Shown: positions 17,929-25,922 of the stretch, piece after piece
Layout of the letters: the number at the start of each line of letters is the position of its first letter
Position numbering within the stretch: the stretch's first letter is position 1
Assembly (NCBI RefSeq): GCF_900107925.1
Contig: NZ_FNUJ01000002.1
Span: forward strand, 62,001-126,000
Reading direction: 5' to 3'
Length of the DNA: 64,000 nucleotides
From: Amycolatopsis pretoriensis
Lineage (GTDB): Bacteria; Actinomycetota; Actinomycetes; Mycobacteriales; Pseudonocardiaceae
Notes under the pieces: generated by a model
What the model saw: the letters and a program-made list of their open reading frames with translations, nothing else
What the model was told of the DNA's origin: nothing
Databases searched by the model: none
Made by a program: the position numbers and the translations under genes

Positions 17929-19443
17929 TCAGAGCCAGCCCGGCCGGCCGCCCTTGCGCAGCCGCCGCCACTCCCCCGCGAACCGCGCGCGCAGCTCGTC
18001 GGCTTCCGCGGCGTCACGCGCGTGGAGCAGCCCGAACGTGAAGGTGTTCTGCCCTTCACCGTGCCCGGCGATGGTCAGGTGGTGCAGGACATCCCGGCCG
18101 ACCACGGTGTCCTGGTGCTCGCCCAGCGTGCTCTGGACGGCCTTGACGTTCTTGCGCCACGCCCGCAGCTTCTTGCCGTAGACCGGTTTCACGGTGTCGG
18201 CGGCGTAGCGGGCCCGCTTCGCCTTCTTGCGGACTTCGTGCAGCGCCGTCTCCAGCTCGTGGCCGTCCAGGCCGCGCGCCGCCGCTTCGGCGCTACGCAG
18301 CTTCTTCGCGGCCTTGCGGACCGGCTTGCGCAGCGCCTCCTTCGCGGGCTTGCGCGCCCGGCCGGTCAGCGGCGGTTCCTCGACCACGGTGTCCAGCGCG
18401 CGCAGCAGGTTCAGGTACCGCTTGCCGGTCAGCGTCGCCATCGCCCGGGTCCGGCCCTCTTCGGCCTCCCGGGCGAAGTAACGGGTCAGGTACTGGCGCA
18501 GCGGCCCGAAGACCAGCTCCGAGGGCACGTCGTCGAGGCGCTCGCGCAGCCGCTGCTCGGTGACCTCGGTGTCCCGGGCCGGGGCGAGCTGCTGCCCGAG
18601 CCACTTCAGCTCGGCCGCGAGCGGCGCGGTCGCCTCCTTGTCCACAATGGACCCGAAGGTGCGGAGCGCACTGCGCAGCTTCCGGGTCGCGACGCGCATC
18701 TGGTGCACGGAGTCCTCGACGTCCAGCCGGACCCCGACGTCCGCGCGGCGCAGGCGGACGTAGTGGTCGCGCAGTGACGCCAGCACGACGTCGCCCGCCG
18801 TCGGTTTCTTGCGGCTCCGGGGCGGCGCCGGGACGCGGTCGCCGATCAGGCGCCGCAGCTTCGACGGCCACGGCGAGACCGACGCGCCGGCCTCGGCCAG
18901 CGCCCGCTCGAACTCGTCGAGCCGGCCGGGGTCGGTATCGGGTTCGAGCTCCAGTTCCAGCTCGCGCCACTCGTCGAGCCGCGCGCTCTCGCCACCGGCC
19001 TCGCCGGTGACGTGGTCGTCGGTGAGCGTCGCGACCGTCCGGCCGTCGCCGTCGGCCAGGCGGTGGGCGAACCGGTCGGTGCGCAGGTGCGCGATCGGCA
19101 CCAGCTTCTCCCCCAGGGTGAACGCGCGGACCAGCCGGCGCAGCCGCCCGGGGACCTTGTTCGGGTCGCCGCCCAGCGGGAGCTGAATCTCCTGCCGCTC
19201 GTCGGCGGAGACCGGCAGCTTGAGGTGCCAGCCCGCGTCGTGCCCGCCCACGCGGCGCCGCAGCGTGATGCCGTTCCTGGCCAGCCGGTACGTGTCGGTG
19301 TCGTAGTAGGACGCGTCGAGGATCTGCTCCACCGGATCGTCCTGCGTCGTGACACCGGCGACGCCGACGAGCCGCGGCACCCCGCTGCCCGCGACGATCT
19401 CGTACTTGCGCTCGCGTTCGGTCACCGACGACGGCGCTGCCAT
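17929..19443 (-). CDS. CYTH and CHAD domain protein
   Basis: A 504-residue cytoplasmic protein with an N-terminal CYTH domain (to about residue 200), marked by the E-x-E-x-K signature E9-R-E-R-K13 that binds triphosphates with metal. The C-terminal CHAD domain (about 225-490) is helical and rich in conserved histidines and basic residues (SVHQMRVATRKLRSALRTF, LHEVRKKAKRARYAADT). CHAD binds inorganic polyphosphate, so a role in polyphosphate or triphosphate metabolism is likely (family knowledge). ATG 19443 is 6 nt behind AGAGGAGG. GTGT-N16-GGGTAT upstream links it to the stress group. Confidence 0.92.
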   Translation of the reverse strand: MAAPSSVTERERKYEIVAGSGVPRLVGVAGVTTQDDPVEQILDASYYDTDTYRLARNGITLRRRVGGHDAGWHLKLPVSADERQEIQLPLGGDPNKVPGRLRRLVRAFTLGEKLVPIAHLRTDRFAHRLADGDGRTVATLTDDHVTGEAGGESARLDEWRELELELEPDTDPGRLDEFERALAEAGASVSPWPSKLRRLIGDRVPAPPRSRKKPTAGDVVLASLRDHYVRLRRADVGVRLDVEDSVHQMRVATRKLRSALRTFGSIVDKEATAPLAAELKWLGQQLAPARDTEVTEQRLRERLDDVPSELVFGPLRQYLTRYFAREAEEGRTRAMATLTGKRYLNLLRALDTVVEEPPLTGRARKPAKEALRKPVRKAAKKLRSAEAAARGLDGHELETALHEVRKKAKRARYAADTVKPVYGKKLRAWRKNVKAVQSTLGEHQDTVVGRDVLHHLTIAGHGEGQNTFTFGLLHARDAAEADELRARFAGEWRRLRKGGRPGWL

Positions 19444-19477
19444 GATCATCCTCCTCTGGGACCGGTTCACCCCACGG

Positions 19478-19503
19478 ATACCCGGCGTGCGGCGGCCTGA
19501 CAC
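19478..19503 (-). promoter_or_regulatory. Candidate SigB/SigF-type promoter for CYTH-CHAD
   Basis: Minus strand GTGT-N16-GGGTAT, one mismatch in -35. Divergent from the hemerythrin promoter 2 nt away. Confidence 0.5.
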
Positions 19504-19505
19504 GG

Positions 19506-19530
19506 GATTCGCCGCGCGAGCAGCGGGTAT
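19506..19530 (+). promoter_or_regulatory. Candidate SigB/SigF-type promoter for the hemerythrin gene
   Basis: GATT-N15-GGGTAT, one -35 mismatch. It ends 38 nt before the ATG. Confidence 0.45.
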
Positions 19531-19568
19531 CCCGGACGCGAATCCCCGAGCCCGGACCAGGAGCGTGC

Positions 19569-20096
19569 ATGAACGGCAGCCAGCCCGCAACCGACCTGAC
19601 CACCGTCCTCGCCGGCGACCACCGGGAGCTGGACCGGCTGTGCACCGAGCTCGAGCTCGGTCAAGGCAGCCCGGAGAACCGCAAGGACCTCGCCGACCAC
19701 CTCATCGCGGAGCTGGTCCGGCACGCCGTCGCCGAAGAGTCCTTTCTCGACGGAGACGGCGCGCTCGCCGAGGCGGACGACCTGATGCGGCAGCTGGAGG
19801 GCGCGGGACCGCAGGAGACCCGGTTCGAGCGCCTGCTGGGCGGGCTGATCCGCGCCGTCCGCAAGCACGTCCACGACGAGGGCCCGGCGGCGGTCCGCCA
19901 GGTCCGGCTCACCTGCTCGCCCGAGCGGCGGGCCGAGCTGGGCAAGGAGGTCCTCGCGGTCCGGGACGCCGCGGCGACCGTGCCGCACCCGGACCTGTCC
20001 GACCGCGTGCCGCAGGTCGACCAGCTGTGGCCGGGGCCGGGCTTCGTCGACCGGGCGCGGGACGCGCTGCGCCGGGCGGCGGACTCGCCCGGTTGA
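19569..20096 (+). CDS. Hemerythrin HHE-domain protein
   Basis: A 175-residue four-helix protein. Likely di-iron ligands are in DHRELDRL (helix 1), RHAVAEESFL (helix 2) and RKHVHDE (helix 3), the order of the HHE family. The extra C-terminal 40 residues (VPQVDQLWPGPGFVDRARDALRRA) are common in actinobacterial versions. The ligand may be oxygen, nitric oxide or peroxide; none can be chosen from sequence. GGAGCGTGC precedes the ATG. It is transcribed divergently from CYTH-CHAD with overlapping SigB-like promoters. Confidence 0.88.
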   Translation: MNGSQPATDLTTVLAGDHRELDRLCTELELGQGSPENRKDLADHLIAELVRHAVAEESFLDGDGALAEADDLMRQLEGAGPQETRFERLLGGLIRAVRKHVHDEGPAAVRQVRLTCSPERRAELGKEVLAVRDAAATVPHPDLSDRVPQVDQLWPGPGFVDRARDALRRAADSPG

Positions 20097-20159
20097 GCGC
20101 CGGGGGCGCCGGGATCGGGTTGAATGGGGACCGGCACCCGAAGGAGGACGACGACCGGC

Positions 20160-20960
20160 ATGAGCATCGGTGAAGACGAATGGGCGCGCGAGCGGGCGCG
20201 GTTCGGAGCGGACAGCGAGCCACCGGCCGGCCCGCTGACGCGGCAGTTCGCCGAGCTCACGCGCACGCTGCTGGAAGTGACCCCGACCGTCGGCGGCGTG
20301 CTGCGGCTCGTCGTCGGCGCCGCGAGCGCGCTCGTGCCCGGCGCCGACCTGGTCAGTGTCACGCTGCGTGAGCCCGATGGCACGTACCACACACCGGTCG
20401 AGACCGATCCGGTCGCGGTACGGCTGGACCAGGTGCAGTACGACCACGGTGAAGGCCCCTGCGTCGAATCGGCCCGTCCGGACGGCCCGGCCATCGGCTG
20501 GTCCCAGGACCTCGCACACGACCCGCGCTGGCCGTCGTTCGGTCCGGCCGCGGCCGGCTTCGGGTACCACTCGGTGCTGGCGACGGCGCTGCTGCCGGAC
20601 GCCCGCCCGCCCCGCCGTTCGGGAGCGCTCAACATCTATTCGAGCCGGCCGGACGCGTTCGACAGCCGGTCGATCGACCTGGCGCTCCTGCTGGCCACGC
20701 ACGCGTCGCTGGCGCTGGCCCACACGGAGTCCGTCGCGGCGGCCCAGCTGGAGCAGGAACACCTGCTCCGCGCGGTGGAGAGCCGGGACGTGATCGGCCA
20801 GGCGAAGGGCATCCTGATGCAGCGGCGCGGCATCACCGCCGACGAGGCGTTCGACGTGCTGCGCCGCGCGTCCCAGGACCTGAACGTCAAGCTGGCCGAC
20901 CTGGCCGTGACGCTCGCCACCCGGCACACCGAGGTCGACCTCCCGGCCGCCGAGCACTGA
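20160..20960 (+). CDS. GAF-ANTAR domain regulator (second copy)
   Basis: A 266-residue paralogue of the protein at 11747-12478. The GAF domain covers about residues 35-195 (DHGEGPCVESARPDGPAIG, GALNIYSSRPDAFD), and the ANTAR domain occupies about 198-255 (AVESRDVIGQAKGILMQRRGIT, EAFDVLRRASQDLN). It is expected to bind RNA hairpins and prevent termination. AAGGAGG lies 12 nt before the ATG, slightly far. It follows the hemerythrin gene by 63 nt and may share its transcript. A 34-nt perfect palindrome ends the unit. Confidence 0.9.
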   Translation: MSIGEDEWARERARFGADSEPPAGPLTRQFAELTRTLLEVTPTVGGVLRLVVGAASALVPGADLVSVTLREPDGTYHTPVETDPVAVRLDQVQYDHGEGPCVESARPDGPAIGWSQDLAHDPRWPSFGPAAAGFGYHSVLATALLPDARPPRRSGALNIYSSRPDAFDSRSIDLALLLATHASLALAHTESVAAAQLEQEHLLRAVESRDVIGQAKGILMQRRGITADEAFDVLRRASQDLNVKLADLAVTLATRHTEVDLPAAEH

Positions 20961-20974
20961 CCCGGACACGACCG

Positions 20975-21008
20975 AAGGGCGGAGCTTTCACGTGAAAGCT
21001 CCGCCCTT
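20975..21008. terminator. Perfect 34-nt palindrome with CTTTCACGTGAAAG core
   Basis: The 17-nt arms are fully complementary with no spacer. It lies between the convergent GAF-ANTAR and membrane-protein genes and contains the same 14-nt core as the palindrome at 5593-5620. Confidence 0.8.
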
Positions 21009-21020
21009 TCGTCTTGAGCG

Positions 21021-21488
21021 TTACTGGGCCGAGTACGGCGAGCGGTTCTCCAGCGACGGGCTGACGTCCGGGTAGGTACCCGGCTGGCCCGGCACCGGGG
21101 TCACGGTCGGGCCCTGCTGCTCGGGCTCGGGCCGCTGCGGGCGGGGGCCACGCTGGACGACCGCCTCCACTTCCTGCTCACCGCGGATGCGCGACAGCAC
21201 GGCGAGCGTGATCCCGTGGGCGATGGCCAGGATCAGCAGCAGCACGCCGATGCGGGCGACCACGCCCGTGATGTCGCCGCCGAGGTTGATGGTCGACACG
21301 AGGGCCAGCACGCCCAGGGTCGCGAGGTGGAACAGCACCGTGACCAGGCGGGTCATCGAAGCACCGGCCGCCGGGTCGCCGTAGGAGCTCTCCAGGTAGC
21401 GGCGGCCGCTGCGGTAGATGATCTGCCCGTCGATCAGAACCAGCACCACCCCGATCACGAGAAACGACAGGTACGCGTTGGTGCTCAT
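21021..21488 (-). CDS. Three-helix membrane protein with proline-rich tail
   Basis: A 155-residue protein. Three hydrophobic segments are visible: residues 5-24 (AYLSFLVIGVVLVLIDGQII), about 46-66 (LVTVLFHLATLGVLALVS) and about 75-98 (VVARIGVLLLILAIAHGITLAV). The last 50 residues are polar, rich in proline and glutamine, and end SRPYSAQ-like (NRSPYSAQ). The family was not recognised. It has its own exact SigB-like promoter and shares a palindromic terminator with the facing gene, so it is an independent member of the stress group. Confidence 0.75.
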   Translation of the reverse strand: MSTNAYLSFLVIGVVLVLIDGQIIYRSGRRYLESSYGDPAAGASMTRLVTVLFHLATLGVLALVSTINLGGDITGVVARIGVLLLILAIAHGITLAVLSRIRGEQEVEAVVQRGPRPQRPEPEQQGPTVTPVPGQPGTYPDVSPSLENRSPYSAQ

Positions 21489-21526
21489 GCCGGGACGCTC
21501 CTTCCAGGGGGACCTCTCCGGGTGAA

Positions 21527-21552
21527 GTACCCGGCCGGTTGCGGAGGGAAAC
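21527..21552 (-). promoter_or_regulatory. SigB/SigF-type promoter for the three-helix membrane protein
   Basis: Minus strand GTTT-N16-GGGTAC, exact in all defined bases. Its -35 box lies only 8 nt from the end of the aldo/keto reductase gene. Confidence 0.7.
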
Positions 21553-21559
21553 GCCGCGG

Positions 21560-22393
21560 TCACCCCGTGAAGGTGTCGGGGTCCGGCCCGGTCCGGCGTC
21601 CGTCGTCGAGCTTCCCGATCGCCGCCATGTCCTCGTCGTCGAGCTCGAAGCCGAAGACGTCGATGTTCTGCCGGATCCGCTCCGGCGACGACGACTTCGG
21701 GAAGACGATGTTCCCGAGCTGCAGGTGCCAGCGCAGCACCACCTGCGCGGCCGTCCGGCCGTGCTTCTCGGCCAGCTCCTTCAACGCGGGGTCGTCGAGG
21801 ACTTCGGCTTGCGCCAACGGGCTCCACGCTTCGGTCGCGATGCCGTGCGCCCGGTGGTACTCGCGCAGTTCGGTCTGCTGCAGCGCGGGGTGCAGCTCGA
21901 TCTGGTTGACCGCGGGCACGGTGCCGGTCTCTTCGGCGAGCCGGTCGAGGTGCGCGGGCTGGAAGTTCGAGACGCCGATGGCGCGGGCCTTGTCCGCCCG
22001 CAAGATGTCTTCGAAGCCCTGCCACGTGCGGACGTAGTTGTCCTTGTGCGGCAACGGCCAGTGCACGAGGTAGAGGTCGACGTGGTCGAAGCCGAGGCGG
22101 CGCAGGCTGCCTTCCAGCGCGGTGATCGCGTTGTCGTGCCCGTGCGCGTCGTTCGCCAGCTTCGTCGTGACGAACACGTCTTCGCGCGCGAGCCCGGATT
22201 CCGCGATGCCGGCACCGACTCCCTCTTCGTTGCGGTACATCTGCGCCGTGTCGATGTGGCGGTACCCCGCTTCCAGCGCGGTCCGCACGGCCTGGGCGGT
22301 CTCTTCCGGCGGGATCTGGAAGACGCCGAACCCGAACTGCGGGATCCGCACGCCGTTGTTCAGTTCCACGGCCGGGACGTCGGTGGTCGTCAT
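21560..22393 (-). CDS. Aldo/keto reductase
   Basis: NADPH-dependent carbonyl reductase of the AKR superfamily, 277 residues, TIM barrel. The catalytic tetrad is complete: D48 and Y53 (HIDTAQMYRNE), K78 (VTTKL) and H111 (LVHWP). The cofactor-binding end KSSSPERIRQNIDVF is present. It resembles 2,5-diketo-gluconate reductase-like AKRs of actinobacteria, which often detoxify aldehydes. The promoter is GTTT-N16-GGGTAG, and the terminator of the SRPBCC gene lies just upstream. Confidence 0.94.
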   Translation of the reverse strand: MTTTDVPAVELNNGVRIPQFGFGVFQIPPEETAQAVRTALEAGYRHIDTAQMYRNEEGVGAGIAESGLAREDVFVTTKLANDAHGHDNAITALEGSLRRLGFDHVDLYLVHWPLPHKDNYVRTWQGFEDILRADKARAIGVSNFQPAHLDRLAEETGTVPAVNQIELHPALQQTELREYHRAHGIATEAWSPLAQAEVLDDPALKELAEKHGRTAAQVVLRWHLQLGNIVFPKSSSPERIRQNIDVFGFELDDEDMAAIGKLDDGRRTGPDPDTFTG

Positions 22394-22402
22394 GCCTGCG
22401 GC

Positions 22403-22428
22403 CTACCCGGGGGCTCCGGGCACAAAAC
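22403..22428 (-). promoter_or_regulatory. SigB/SigF-type promoter for the aldo/keto reductase
   Basis: Minus strand GTTT-N16-GGGTAG. The -35 box touches the terminator hairpin of the upstream gene. Confidence 0.65.
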
Positions 22429-22457
22429 ACGGCGGGGCGGTAGCCGCCCCGCCGTGT
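22427..22457 (-). terminator. Terminator hairpin of the SRPBCC gene
   Basis: A perfect 14-bp stem (22427-22440 with 22444-22457) closed by a 3-nt loop, 16 nt after the stop. Confidence 0.75.
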
Positions 22458-22473
22458 CACTCGATCGTGTGAA

Positions 22474-22935
22474 TCAGGTGCCCGGGCGGTCCACATCGCC
22501 GCGCCACGCGCCGGTTTCGCCGCCGCGGCGTTCGATGAACTCCTTGAAGCGGTTCATGTCGCCCTTCACCCGGCGGTCGAGCACGCCGAGCTTGTCCGCC
22601 ACGTTTTCGGCGAAGCCCTCCGGGTCGATGTCCATCTGGGCGGTGACCCGGGTGCGGGAGTCGTCGAGCCGGTGGAACGTGATCACGCCGGCGTGGTCGG
22701 GACCGGAGTCGGACGTCCACGCGACCCGCTCGTCGGGGTGCTGTTCGGTGACCGTCGCGTCGAATTCGCGCGTCACGCCACCGAACCGCGTCACCCAGTG
22801 GGTGTGGGTGGCGTCCACCTGGCGGATCTCTTCGACGCCCTCCATGAACTGCGGGAACTCCTCGAACTGCGTCCACTGGTTGTACGCGGTCGAAACGGGG
22901 ACCTCCACGTCCACGCTTTCGGTGATCGTGCTCAT
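22474..22935 (-). CDS. SRPBCC (cyclase/dehydrase-like) family protein
   Basis: A 153-residue START/Bet v 1-like domain with a hydrophobic cavity. The opening (ITESVDVEVPVSTAYNQWTQFEEFPQFMEGVEEI) and the C-terminal helix (VKGDMNRFKEFIERRGGETGAWRG) are those of the actinobacterial cyclase/dehydrase-like SRPBCC group. The ligand is unknown. GAGGAGG precedes the ATG. GTTT-N15-GGGTAG upstream is divergent from the promoter of the next operon, and the two -35 boxes lie 8 nt apart. Confidence 0.88.
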   Translation of the reverse strand: MSTITESVDVEVPVSTAYNQWTQFEEFPQFMEGVEEIRQVDATHTHWVTRFGGVTREFDATVTEQHPDERVAWTSDSGPDHAGVITFHRLDDSRTRVTAQMDIDPEGFAENVADKLGVLDRRVKGDMNRFKEFIERRGGETGAWRGDVDRPGT

Positions 22936-22969
22936 GCACTCCTCCTCTTGGGTGGTGACGGGGAATCGG

Positions 22970-22994
22970 CTACCCGGTGCCGCACCGGTCAAAC
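22970..22994 (-). promoter_or_regulatory. SigB/SigF-type promoter for the SRPBCC gene
   Basis: Minus strand GTTT-N15-GGGTAG with an exact -35. Confidence 0.65.
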
Positions 22995-23002
22995 CCGGCG
23001 TG

Positions 23003-23027
23003 GTTGACCCCGCGCGGACCCGGGTAC
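23003..23027 (+). promoter_or_regulatory. SigB/SigF-type promoter for the holin-X/DUF3618/DUF4235 operon
   Basis: GTTG-N15-GGGTAC, one -35 mismatch, 26 nt before the GTG start. Confidence 0.55.
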
Positions 23028-23053
23028 ACGGCGGCCAGGCAAGGAGGTGTTCC

Positions 23054-23467
23054 GTGATCGAAGAAGTGAACAAGAAGCCGGCGGCCGACCGCTCGGTCGG
23101 TGAACTGGTGACGGACCTGACCGACGAGGTCAAGCGGCTCGTCCGGGACGAGATGCGGCTCGCGGTGTTCGAACTGCAGCGCAAGGGCAAGAAGATGGGT
23201 GTCGGCGCCGGGTTGTTCGGCGCGGCTGGCCTGTTCGCGTTGTTCGGCGCGGGCACGCTGGTCGCGGCCGCCGTGCTGGCGCTGGCGCTCGTCGTGCCGG
23301 GCTGGCTGGCCGCCGTGCTCGTCGCGGTCGCGCTGTTCCTGGTCGCCGGGGTCGCCGCGCTGATCGGGAAGAAGGAGGTCACCCAGGGCGTGCCGCCGGT
23401 GCCCGAAGAAGCCATCAGCGGCGTCCGCGGTGACGTGGAGACCGTGAAACAGGGAGTGCACTCATGA
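23054..23467 (+). CDS. Phage-holin-X-like (DUF1469) membrane protein
   Basis: A 137-residue protein starting at GTG behind AAGGAGG (6 nt). An amphipathic, charged helix (SVGELVTDLTDEVKRLVRDEMRLAVFELQ) is followed by two long hydrophobic segments (about 54-80 and 83-108), the actinobacterial holin-X superfamily pattern. The name is historical; there is no phage gene around it. It is the first of three genes joined by 4-nt overlaps, with DUF3618 and DUF4235 proteins, a set that recurs in actinobacteria and probably acts at the envelope under stress (inference). Confidence 0.85.
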   Translation: MIEEVNKKPAADRSVGELVTDLTDEVKRLVRDEMRLAVFELQRKGKKMGVGAGLFGAAGLFALFGAGTLVAAAVLALALVVPGWLAAVLVAVALFLVAGVAALIGKKEVTQGVPPVPEEAISGVRGDVETVKQGVHS

Positions 23468-23772
23468 GCGGGGACTTCCCCAAGAACGCCGAAGAGGCGC
23501 GGCTCGACCGGGACACGACCCGTGAAGAGCTGACCGAGACCCTGGAGGCGCTCGGGCAGAAGCTCGACGTCAAGACCCGGGTCAAGGAAAGCGTCGACGA
23601 CAAGCTGGACCAGGCGACCGCGAAGGTCGCCGACGTGACGAACGAGCCGACCGCGGTCAAGTTCCGCCAGGGCGCCGACGTCGTGCGGAGCAACCCGCTG
23701 CCGGTCTTCGCCGGCGTGCTGGGCCTGGTGATCGTGATCCGGCTGATCCTGCGACGGAGGAACGACTCGTGA
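23464..23772 (+). CDS. DUF3618 membrane protein
   Basis: A 102-residue protein. The N-terminal half carries the DUF3618 motif (EARLDRDTTREELTETLEALGQKLDVKTRV), predicted helical. A single hydrophobic segment (about 80-96, LPVFAGVLGLVIVIRLIL) anchors it, followed by a basic RRRN end. The ATG lies in an ATGA overlap with the gene before and the stop overlaps the next GTG, so all three are translated together. Function is unknown. Confidence 0.85.
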   Translation: MSGDFPKNAEEARLDRDTTREELTETLEALGQKLDVKTRVKESVDDKLDQATAKVADVTNEPTAVKFRQGADVVRSNPLPVFAGVLGLVIVIRLILRRRNDS

Positions 23773-24032
23773 ACAAGGCGCTGTACAAGCCGTTGAGCTG
23801 GGTCGTCGGCGCCCTCGGCGGCATCCTCGCCGGGCAGGTGTTCAAGCAGGTCTGGAAGCGCGTGGCCGGCGAAGAGGACGCGCCCGACGCCACCGACCGC
23901 GACTACACCTGGCAGCAGGTGATCATCGCGGCGGCGGTGCAGGGCGCGATCTTCGCGGCCGTCAAGGCCGCCACCGAACGGGCCGGCGCCATCGGCTACC
24001 AGAAGGCCACCGGCGACTGGCCGGACGACTGA
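23769..24032 (+). CDS. DUF4235 membrane protein
   Basis: An 87-residue protein with the DUF4235 features: MNKALYKPLSWVVGALGGILAGQVFKQVWKR-type opening, then a central polar stretch with DRDYTWQQVI and a second hydrophobic helix ending in AVKAATERAGA. The GTG start overlaps the DUF3618 stop. It closes the operon; no clear hairpin follows, and the convergent STAS gene ends 49 nt away. Function is unknown. Confidence 0.85.
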   Translation: MNKALYKPLSWVVGALGGILAGQVFKQVWKRVAGEEDAPDATDRDYTWQQVIIAAAVQGAIFAAVKAATERAGAIGYQKATGDWPDD

Positions 24033-24081
24033 CCGCTCGGCTGTCCACAGTGGACGTTCGGGAGGCGGGGCCGCCGGGCGG

Positions 24082-24453
24082 TCACGCCTCCCGGCCGGGC
24101 TCGGGAACCGGCGTCAGATCCGCGATCGCGGCGCCGACCCGGGGGTGGATGTCCAGCAGCAGGTCCGCGCCGGTGGCTTCCAGCGAACGGGTGACCGCGT
24201 GGCCGCCGACGACGACGGCGAGTGCGGCGCGGGTGTTCGCTTCGAGCAGCGAACGGACGCCGGCGCAGCTGAGGAAGGCGACGCGGGTGAGGTCGACGAC
24301 CAGCCGCTCGCCGGTCGCGAGAGCTTCGTCGAGGGTGCCGACCGTGGCGGCGTCGACGTCACCCACCAGCGTGACGACACGGACCTCGCCCGGTCGTACG
24401 GTGCTGGTGAAGGTCAAGCCGGACGGTTCGTCGAGCGTGCGAAAACAGTACAT
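24082..24453 (-). CDS. STAS-domain protein with altered serine site
   Basis: A 123-residue single STAS domain (VRVVTLVGDVDAATVGTLDEAL, RLVVDLTRVAFLSCAGVRSLLEANTRAA). The canonical F-x-D-S-S/T-G site reads F-L-S-C-A-G: aspartate is replaced by serine and the phosphorylated serine by cysteine. Regulation by phosphorylation is therefore doubtful; the cysteine could be redox-sensitive (speculation). It is a second STAS protein within 8 kb of the RsbW-sigma pair. ATG 24453 is the first good start; no strong ribosome site was seen. Confidence 0.8.
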   Translation of the reverse strand: MYCFRTLDEPSGLTFTSTVRPGEVRVVTLVGDVDAATVGTLDEALATGERLVVDLTRVAFLSCAGVRSLLEANTRAALAVVVGGHAVTRSLEATGADLLLDIHPRVGAAIADLTPVPEPGREA

Positions 24454-24560
24454 TGCGCTCCCTATCGCAGCGTGCAGGGGCGCTGACCGGAGCACGTGAG
24501 TCTGAACAACAGCCAACCCCCTGACCGTACGCCCCTGCGCCCCCAGGTCAACCCCGCGGG

Positions 24561-24585
24561 GTTTCCGCGTCCCGACCTCGGGTAA
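24561..24585 (+). promoter_or_regulatory. SigB/SigF-type promoter for the NDH-2 gene
   Basis: GTTT-N15-GGGTAA with an exact -35, 36 nt before the ATG. Confidence 0.65.
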
Positions 24586-24621
24586 CCGGCGGAGACGGAC
24601 ATCCGCCCCGGAAGGAGACCC

Positions 24622-25911
24622 ATGCGTGTCGTGATCGTCGGCGGCGGGTTCGCCGGCTACCACGCGGCCAAGAGCCTGCGGAAGACCGCCGGCGAAGACG
24701 TCGAAGTGGTCGTGCTCAACCCCACGGACTACTTCCTCTACCTGCCGTTGCTGCCCGAGGTGGCGGCCGGGATCCTCGACCCGCGGCGGGTGACGGTGTC
24801 CCTCCCCGAGACGCTGCCGGGTGTGCGGCTCGTGCTCGGCAAGGCGACCGGTGTCGACTTCGACGCCCGCGAAGTCTGCTACTCCGATCCGGAGGACCGG
24901 GACCACCGCATCCGCTACGACCGGGTCGTGCTCGCCGCGGGCAGCGTCAACAAGCTGTTGCCGATCCCCGGTGTCCCGGAATGCGCGCACGGCTTCCGCG
25001 GCGTGCCCGAGGCGCTCTACCTGCGTGACCACATCACGCGGCAGATCGAGCTCGCCGCGGCGGCCGACGACCCCGCCGAACGCGACGCGCGCTGCACGTT
25101 CGTGGTGGTCGGCGCCGGGTACACGGGCACCGAGGTCGCCGCGCAGGGACCCGCGTTCACCGAGGCGCTCGCCCGGCGGCACCCCGAGCTGGCCGGGCAG
25201 AAGATCCGCTGGCTGCTGCTCGACGTCGCCGAGCGCGTGCTGCCGGAGCTCGGCAAACGGCTGGGCCGGACCGCCGACGAGGTGCTGCGCGCCCGCGGGG
25301 TCGAGGTGCTGATGAAGACTTCGATCGACCACGCCGACGCCAAGGGCGTCACGTTGACCACCGGTGACCCGGTGCCGACCCACACGCTCGTGTGGTGCGT
25401 CGGCGTGCGGCCGGACCCGCTGGTCGCCGACCTCGGGCTGGAAACGGCGAAGGGCCGGCTCGTCGTCACCGAGCAGCTGGCCGTGCCCGGTCGCGACGGC
25501 GTCTTCGCCTGCGGTGACGCGGCCGCGGTGCCCGACCTCACCCGGCCCGGCGAGTACACCGCGATGACCGCGCAGCACGCCGAACGGCAGGGCAAGCTCG
25601 CCGGGCGCAACGTGGCTGCGTCGCTGGGCTACGGGAGCCCGGGCACCTACCGGCACCACGACCTCGGCTTCGTCGTCGACCTGGGCGCCGGCGCCGCCGC
25701 GGCGAACCCGTTGCACATCCCGCTGTCCGGGCTCCCGGCGAAGGCCGTCACGCGCGCCTACCACCTCATGGCGATGCCCGGGAACCGCGTGCGGACCGCG
25801 GTCGATTGGGCGCTCGAACGGCTGACCGGCCGCCAGACCGTCCAATTGGGACTCGTCCGGTCCGGTTCGGTGCCGCTCGACACCGACTCCCCCGAACTCC
25901 CCCGGCACTGA
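24622..25911 (+). CDS. Type II NADH dehydrogenase-like FAD oxidoreductase
   Basis: A 429-residue, membrane-associated flavoprotein that would pass electrons from NADH to quinone without proton pumping. It has an N-terminal FAD site (VVIVGGGFAGYHAA), an internal NADH site (FVVVGAGYTGTEVAA) and the FAD-ribityl motif GVFACGDAAAVP. A C-terminal amphipathic stretch may serve membrane contact. GGAAGGAG lies before the ATG. The SigB-like promoter and the hypothetical gene 11 nt downstream suggest a two-gene unit. NDH-2 rather than NDH-1 use under stress is a reasonable inference. Confidence 0.88.
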   Translation: MRVVIVGGGFAGYHAAKSLRKTAGEDVEVVVLNPTDYFLYLPLLPEVAAGILDPRRVTVSLPETLPGVRLVLGKATGVDFDAREVCYSDPEDRDHRIRYDRVVLAAGSVNKLLPIPGVPECAHGFRGVPEALYLRDHITRQIELAAAADDPAERDARCTFVVVGAGYTGTEVAAQGPAFTEALARRHPELAGQKIRWLLLDVAERVLPELGKRLGRTADEVLRARGVEVLMKTSIDHADAKGVTLTTGDPVPTHTLVWCVGVRPDPLVADLGLETAKGRLVVTEQLAVPGRDGVFACGDAAAVPDLTRPGEYTAMTAQHAERQGKLAGRNVAASLGYGSPGTYRHHDLGFVVDLGAGAAAANPLHIPLSGLPAKAVTRAYHLMAMPGNRVRTAVDWALERLTGRQTVQLGLVRSGSVPLDTDSPELPRH

Positions 25912-25922
25912 GAGGACCTGTC

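Noticed and set aside
23054-24032. Prophage remnant, because of the holin-like protein
   Set aside because: The protein belongs to a chromosomal actinobacterial family, sits in an operon with DUF3618/DUF4235 and has no phage neighbours.
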